Source: Microbacteriaceae bacterium
Lineage (GTDB): Bacteria > Actinomycetota > Actinomycetes > Actinomycetales > Microbacteriaceae
Assembly (NCBI GenBank): GCA_017744755.1
Contig: JAGIAU010000093.1
Coordinates: 1-7,864 of the forward strand
DNA: 7,864 nucleotides
Direction: 5' to 3'
The notes beneath the pieces were generated by a model. The model saw nothing but the letters and a program-made list of their open reading frames with translations. It was not told the DNA's origin and did no database searches. Numbering within the stretch: the first letter of the stretch is position 1; every line of letters begins with the position of its first letter. Of this stretch, positions 4,735-7,864 are shown piece by piece. Both the position numbers and the translations under genes were made by a program.

Positions 4735-6993
4735 TCAGGCGCGCACGACCGGGGTGCGCGGCGACCAGGGGACGTCGCCGAGGAGGGTCGCGCCGGGCGC
4801 CGCCGCGGGATCGGCGGAGCGGCTCGAGACCAGCAGCCAGCGGCCGTCGGCGTCGGCGAGCAGCTCGTCGAAGCCCGCGCCGCCGGTGAGCAGCGGCCAG
4901 GCCGTGGTCGGGTCCTGGCCGATCCACAGCCGCCGGACGGTCGGCTGCGAGCCGCGCGGCAGCTCGCCGAACGACTCCGTGCTGCCCACGAGGAGGAAGC
5001 GGGTGATCGAGCCGGACAGGTCGTCGACCTCCTGCTCGACGACCTCGAGGCGGCGTTCCCCCGCCTTGTCGGTGCCGGCGAGCGCGACCGCGGCCCCCGG
5101 GGCCTGCGCGGCCCGGTCGAGCGCGTCCGCGGTCGATGCGCACTCGACGGGCTGCAGTCCGAGCCGCCTGATGAAGCTGCCGCACTGCGCCAGGGCCTGC
5201 GGGTGGCTGAACACGGTCCCGCCGCGGAGCTCCTCCAGCGTGCGACCCGGCGCCGCGTAGGCGTCGAAGCGCACCGCGATGTCGAACATGCCGCCCGCGA
5301 CGATCCCGCCGCCCGAGGCGAGCAGCGCCGCGGCGGCGTGCGAGACGAGGCCGGAGGCGGAGCTCGTGATCGGGAGGACGCCGACGGTGGCGACCGCGGG
5401 GTCGCCGATCGCCACGAGGACCTGGCCGAAGTCGTCGACGGCGTCGACGGCGGCGTCCGGCGCCGCGAGGAACCCGGCGCCGAGTCGCGCGGCGTCCTCC
5501 GAGAACGTGCCCGCAGGACCGAGGTACACGATCCGCTCGACCGGGCGCCGCGGCGACCGCACGAGGCCGTCCGGCCACCGGTAGGCGTCCGCCACGCGCC
5601 GCCGCAGCGCGTCGACGACCTCAGCCGGGTCGAAGTCGGCGCGGATCCGCACTCGGATGACGACGGCGCGCTGCCCCGTGCGGACGACCTCGTCGACGAG
5701 CTCGGAGGCGCGCAGACCCGCGGCGCCCTGCGCGACGCGGAGCACGCCGGCGCCCGACACCGATTCCGGCACGAGGAAGCGCACGTCGCGGCGGATCGTC
5801 GCGAGCCGCTCGTCGAGCAGTGCGGAGAGGGCGTCGCCCGTGACCGGCTCCGCGTGGCTGAGCGCGAAGGTGACGCGTTTCGGAGCGCCGCCGACCCCGA
5901 GCGCGAGGGCGTTCTGCTCCCCGGCCCCGGTCGCGAGGACGCCGCGACCGGGGCCGGCCGGCCCGATCAGCACGTTCTCCAGCGTCACCGATGTCGGCGA
6001 CAGGTCCACGATGCGGCCCACCGCGCCGCCGATGCCGACGAGCTCGCCGCTGCGCCAGAGCGCCGCGAAGGCGAGCCGCTTCGCCTGCGCCGCCGCGACC
6101 GCCGCCGCCGCGGTGCCACGGATCGTGTCGAACAGCGCCCCCGGGAAGCGGGCCTGGACGCGCGCGAGCTCCGCCTGCGGCACCGTCGAGGACCGCGAGT
6201 CGAGCACGCGCACCGCCAGGCCGAACAGCGTCTCGAAGAGGGGGGTGCGCGCCGCCCAGATGTCTCGCTCGAGGTCGAGGCCGCTGTCCGTGACGGCGTC
6301 GGCGAAGTCGACGAGCACGCGATGCGTGAGCGTCTGCACGAGCGCCATCGCGTCGTCGTGCGCCTCCGCCGTGCCCGTCTTGAGGATGCCGCCGGCATGC
6401 GCGATCGCGTCGCTCAGCCATTCCGGCGGCTGCGGAGCGCCCGGCGCGCGCGGTTCGGCGACCCCGCGGGGCTCGGCCGGGACCACGTAGAGGATCTGCC
6501 CCGCGAGGCTCGGCATCGTCGCGTCGAAGAGCGGGTGGACCCCGACGACCTCGCGGTCGCCCGCGAGCCGCCGCGCCGCCTCGATGACCGGACCGAGGGG
6601 GCTCGCCGACACGACGACCGTCGCTCCCGGGTCCAGGCGGGGGAGCATCTCGGCGAGCGCGTTCCCGAGCACGGCGGTCGGGAGCGCGAACCACACGACC
6701 GTCGGCCCCGTCGGCAGCGCGAACGGCTCCGCCGTCCCCTCGACGACGAGCCGATCGCCCGACGCCGTCTCCTGGTTCTCGGCGAAGGCGATCGGCGCGT
6801 GCTCCGCGAGCCGCCACGCCTGCGAGCCGAGCCGCGTCCGCGTCGTCTTCGAGTCGACGAGCGTCACCGACCGCCACGGCGCGTGCGGCAGCAGGTGCTC
6901 CGCGATCCAGCGGCCCGTCCCGAGCGCCGCGCCGACGACGACCAGCGCGGGCGGCTCCGGCGCGGCGGCGTCCTGAGCTCGCCGAACGGTCAT
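4735..6993 (-). CDS. TyrA-like / PheA-like fusion protein (prephenate dehydrogenase-like plus prephenate dehydratase-like)
   Basis: A 752-aa protein. Residues 16-315 resemble the dehydrogenase domain of TyrA (prephenate to 4-hydroxyphenylpyruvate): a Rossmann start GAALGTGR (21-28) and Asp47 at the end of strand 2. They continue with VVGVHPLF with His153, SLAGQ (162-166), and AHDDAMALVQTLTH (211-224). Residues 320-485 match nothing I recognise. Residues 488-670 resemble prephenate dehydratase (prephenate to phenylpyruvate): VYLGPAGTFSEDAA (489-502), FSHPQALAQC (595-604), STAD (620-623) and the TRF motif with Thr664. The tail 683-752 lacks a recognisable ACT regulatory domain. Odd points: the canonical GxGxxG, the SVK motif of TyrA and the PIEN motif of PheA (here PITS, 541-544) are altered. 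The start at 6993 is preferred over a GTG at 7011 because a -10-like element lies between them. It is divergent from the 221-aa membrane protein gene. Confidence 0.8.
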   Translation of the reverse strand: MTVRRAQDAAAPEPPALVVVGAALGTGRWIAEHLLPHAPWRSVTLVDSKTTRTRLGSQAWRLAEHAPIAFAENQETASGDRLVVEGTAEPFALPTGPTVVWFALPTAVLGNALAEMLPRLDPGATVVVSASPLGPVIEAARRLAGDREVVGVHPLFDATMPSLAGQILYVVPAEPRGVAEPRAPGAPQPPEWLSDAIAHAGGILKTGTAEAHDDAMALVQTLTHRVLVDFADAVTDSGLDLERDIWAARTPLFETLFGLAVRVLDSRSSTVPQAELARVQARFPGALFDTIRGTAAAAVAAAQAKRLAFAALWRSGELVGIGGAVGRIVDLSPTSVTLENVLIGPAGPGRGVLATGAGEQNALALGVGGAPKRVTFALSHAEPVTGDALSALLDERLATIRRDVRFLVPESVSGAGVLRVAQGAAGLRASELVDEVVRTGQRAVVIRVRIRADFDPAEVVDALRRRVADAYRWPDGLVRSPRRPVERIVYLGPAGTFSEDAARLGAGFLAAPDAAVDAVDDFGQVLVAIGDPAVATVGVLPITSSASGLVSHAAAALLASGGGIVAGGMFDIAVRFDAYAAPGRTLEELRGGTVFSHPQALAQCGSFIRRLGLQPVECASTADALDRAAQAPGAAVALAGTDKAGERRLEVVEQEVDDLSGSITRFLLVGSTESFGELPRGSQPTVRRLWIGQDPTTAWPLLTGGAGFDELLADADGRWLLVSSRSADPAAAPGATLLGDVPWSPRTPVVRA

Positions 6994-6999
6994 GGGTCC

Positions 7000-7005
7000 A
7001 TCATT
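7000..7005 (-). promoter_or_regulatory. -10-like hexamer AATGAT for the TyrA/PheA-like gene
   Basis: On the - strand AATGAT matches TATAAT at 4 of 6 positions and is followed by 6 bases and the ATG (6993-6991), with no Shine-Dalgarno. It supports a leaderless start at 6993. The 17-bp spacer would place the -35 at 7023-7028, which is the other gene's -10. Confidence 0.45.
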
Positions 7006-7009
7006 CCGC

Positions 7010-7020
7010 ACCGGCCCGGT
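7010..7020. promoter_or_regulatory. 11-base palindrome ACCGGCCCGGT, candidate operator
   Basis: ACCGG-C-CCGGT is perfectly symmetric about base 7015 and lies almost exactly midway between the two divergent -10 elements, inside both spacers. A regulator here could control both genes. GC-rich palindromes of this size arise by chance fairly often, so this is tentative. Confidence 0.35.
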
Positions 7021-7022
7021 CG

Positions 7023-7028
7023 TATGGT
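7023..7028 (+). promoter_or_regulatory. -10-like hexamer TATGGT for the 221-aa membrane protein gene
   Basis: TATGGT matches TATAAT at 4 of 6 positions, is followed by 6 bases and the GTG at 7035, and there is no Shine-Dalgarno. This supports a leaderless GTG start. The -35 at a 17-bp spacing would be 7000-7005, which is the opposite gene's -10. Confidence 0.55.
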
Positions 7029-7034
7029 GGCCTC

Positions 7035-7700
7035 GTGCAGGCCGCCGCCCCAGCCAGACCGGAAGTCCCCGAGGTCCCGGAGCACCGCTGGCCCGCGTTC
7101 CTCGCGATCGCCGCCGTCGTCGCCGCGGATGCCGCGCTGCCGAGCGCGTTCGGCGCCGTCCCGAGGATCGTCGTCCCGGTCGTCGCCGGCGTGCTCGCGC
7201 TCGCCCTGCTCGTCTACAACCCGCATCGCTTCAACCGCGAGACGAGCCTGTCCCGCGCCGCGTCCATCGGGATCGCCGTGCTCCTCGCCGTGTGGAACCA
7301 GGTGGAGGTCGTCGCCACCATCGGCGCGCTCATCGACGGCGCGGCCGAGCCGAGATTCGTGCTGCTCCAGGCGCTGCGGGTCTGGTTCACCAATGTGCTG
7401 GTGTACGCGCTCATCTACTGGGAGCTCGACCGGGACGGGCCGGTCGCGCGCCGCCTGCCGCCCGTGCCGGGCGTCGTGCCGGACTTCCGCTTCCCCCAGG
7501 AGGAGGTCGCGTCGTTCCGCGGGTGGCGGCCGTCGTTCATCGACTACGCGTTCTTCTCGCTGTCGAACATGATGGCCTTCAGTCCGACCGATGCGATGCC
7601 GATGCGCGGCCGGGCGAAGGCGCTCATGGCGTTGCAGGCGTTCACCGGCTTCGTGCTGCTCGCGCTCGTCATCTCGCGCGCGGTGAACATCCTCGCCTGA
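7035..7700 (+). CDS. Polytopic membrane protein, 221 aa, function unknown
   Basis: Starts at a GTG placed 6 bases after a -10-like TATGGT. After a Pro-rich cytoplasmic-looking N terminus (1-18), hydrophobic segments lie at about 20-40, 43-61, 76-101 and 108-129. A polar Pro/Arg-rich loop (131-167) with VPDFRFPQEEVASF follows. Then comes a weakly hydrophobic segment with FFSLSNMMAFSPTDAMPM (173-190), and a last helix from about 195 to 219 ending SRAVNILA. The re-entrant-looking segment and the final membrane helix recall the layout of two-helix ion-channel pore modules, and similar FSPTD-type endings occur in uncharacterised actinobacterial membrane proteins. No selectivity-filter motif such as GYG is present, so a channel role is only a guess. 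It is divergent from the TyrA/PheA-like gene and convergent with the next gene, 26 bases away. Confidence 0.82.
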   Translation: MQAAAPARPEVPEVPEHRWPAFLAIAAVVAADAALPSAFGAVPRIVVPVVAGVLALALLVYNPHRFNRETSLSRAASIGIAVLLAVWNQVEVVATIGALIDGAAEPRFVLLQALRVWFTNVLVYALIYWELDRDGPVARRLPPVPGVVPDFRFPQEEVASFRGWRPSFIDYAFFSLSNMMAFSPTDAMPMRGRAKALMALQAFTGFVLLALVISRAVNILA

Positions 7701-7726
7701 GCAGGGCTTCCGGACGGACGCGCGGC

Positions 7727-7864
7727 TCAGTTGAGCGCCGGGGTGTCCAGCGGGATCGTCCCGTCCGCGTAGAGGTCCGTCGCGAGGTCGCGGAGGGCGC
7801 GCAGCGCGACGCGCTGCGTCAGCGGGCCGTAGGAGATGCGCGCGACGCCGAGCGACTCGTACTC
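7727..7864 (-). CDS. C-terminal end of an isocitrate lyase / PEP mutase family protein (5' end outside window)
   Basis: Only the last 45 codons are in the window, reading EYESLGVARISYGPLTQR, then an alanine- and leucine-rich helix with LRDLATDLYADGTIP, and ending LDTPALN before TGA. The LGVARISYGP segment followed by a helix and a short hydrophobic end is typical of the C terminus of PEP mutase-like TIM-barrel proteins. Members include oxaloacetate decarboxylase, methylisocitrate lyase relatives and phosphonopyruvate-linked enzymes. The catalytic residues lie outside the window, so the reaction cannot be named. The gene is convergent with the 221-aa membrane protein gene. Confidence 0.65.
   Translation of the reverse strand, partial: EYESLGVARISYGPLTQRVALRALRDLATDLYADGTIPLDTPALN

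Noticed and set aside
6994..7011. GTG at 7011 (-) as the start of the TyrA/PheA-like protein
   Set aside because: It adds six residues with no Shine-Dalgarno, and the -10-like AATGAT lies downstream of it, so a leaderless start at 6993 is more likely.
7725..7736. Inverted repeat GCTCA-GT-TGAGC at the convergent gene ends
   Set aside because: The loop is only 2 bases and the stem 5 bp, overlapping a stop codon; too weak to call a terminator.
1..7864. tRNA, rRNA or other structured RNA genes
   Set aside because: No tRNA-like TTCGA arm with matching acceptor stem and no rRNA signature was found by eye in the gaps; almost all sequence is taken by protein genes.

Overview
The window looks like chromosomal DNA from a high-GC actinobacterium, most likely a member of the Microbacteriaceae or a close relative. 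I infer this from the very GC-rich third codon positions on both strands, the actinobacterial style of the GlyA and FolD proteins, and several genes that appear to be transcribed without a leader. The lineage is an inference from style; no rRNA or other marker gene is present.

Left part (1-2591, all +). The 3' part of glyA (serine hydroxymethyltransferase) overlaps folD by 4 bases, and folD overlaps a 41-codon single-pass membrane protein gene in the same ATGA manner, giving a translationally coupled one-carbon operon. A 130-aa protein of unknown function follows after a short gap. Next comes a 138-base stretch that contains an 18-base exact copy of the folD 3' end. After that is a 103-aa thiamine-binding-family protein (MTH1187/YqgV type) with an excellent Shine-Dalgarno sequence.

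Middle part (2592-4734, +). A 382-aa membrane protein fuses an N-terminal ferritin-like di-iron domain to a VIT1/CCC1 iron transporter domain, the architecture of the MbfA iron exporters. The 256-base gap behind it is packed with structure: a GC hairpin just after the stop codon, a long palindrome (element A), a second imperfect dyad, and a -10-like hexamer. The gap leads into a 183-aa, charged, helical protein of unknown function. A sequence relative of element A, element B, lies between this gene and the next, convergent gene. The two palindromes share a core and differ by compensated base pairs.

Right part (4735-7864). On the - strand is a 752-aa fusion of a prephenate dehydrogenase-like (TyrA) domain, an unassigned middle region, a prephenate dehydratase-like (PheA) domain and an unusual C-terminal tail. 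Several textbook catalytic or cofactor motifs in both enzyme domains are changed. It is transcribed divergently from a 221-aa polytopic membrane protein, with only 41 bases between the two start codons. In that gap the two predicted -10 elements sit at each other's -35 position, around an 11-base palindrome. The window ends in the 3' end of a convergent gene that resembles the isocitrate lyase/PEP mutase family.

How the genes relate: GlyA and FolD make and oxidise methylene-THF. The ferritin-VIT protein would handle excess iron, and the TyrA/PheA-like protein would act around prephenate if it is catalytic. I see no mobile-element genes, RNA genes or CRISPR array. The best candidates for something new are the altered TyrA-PheA fusion, the covarying palindrome family, and the interlocked divergent promoter.
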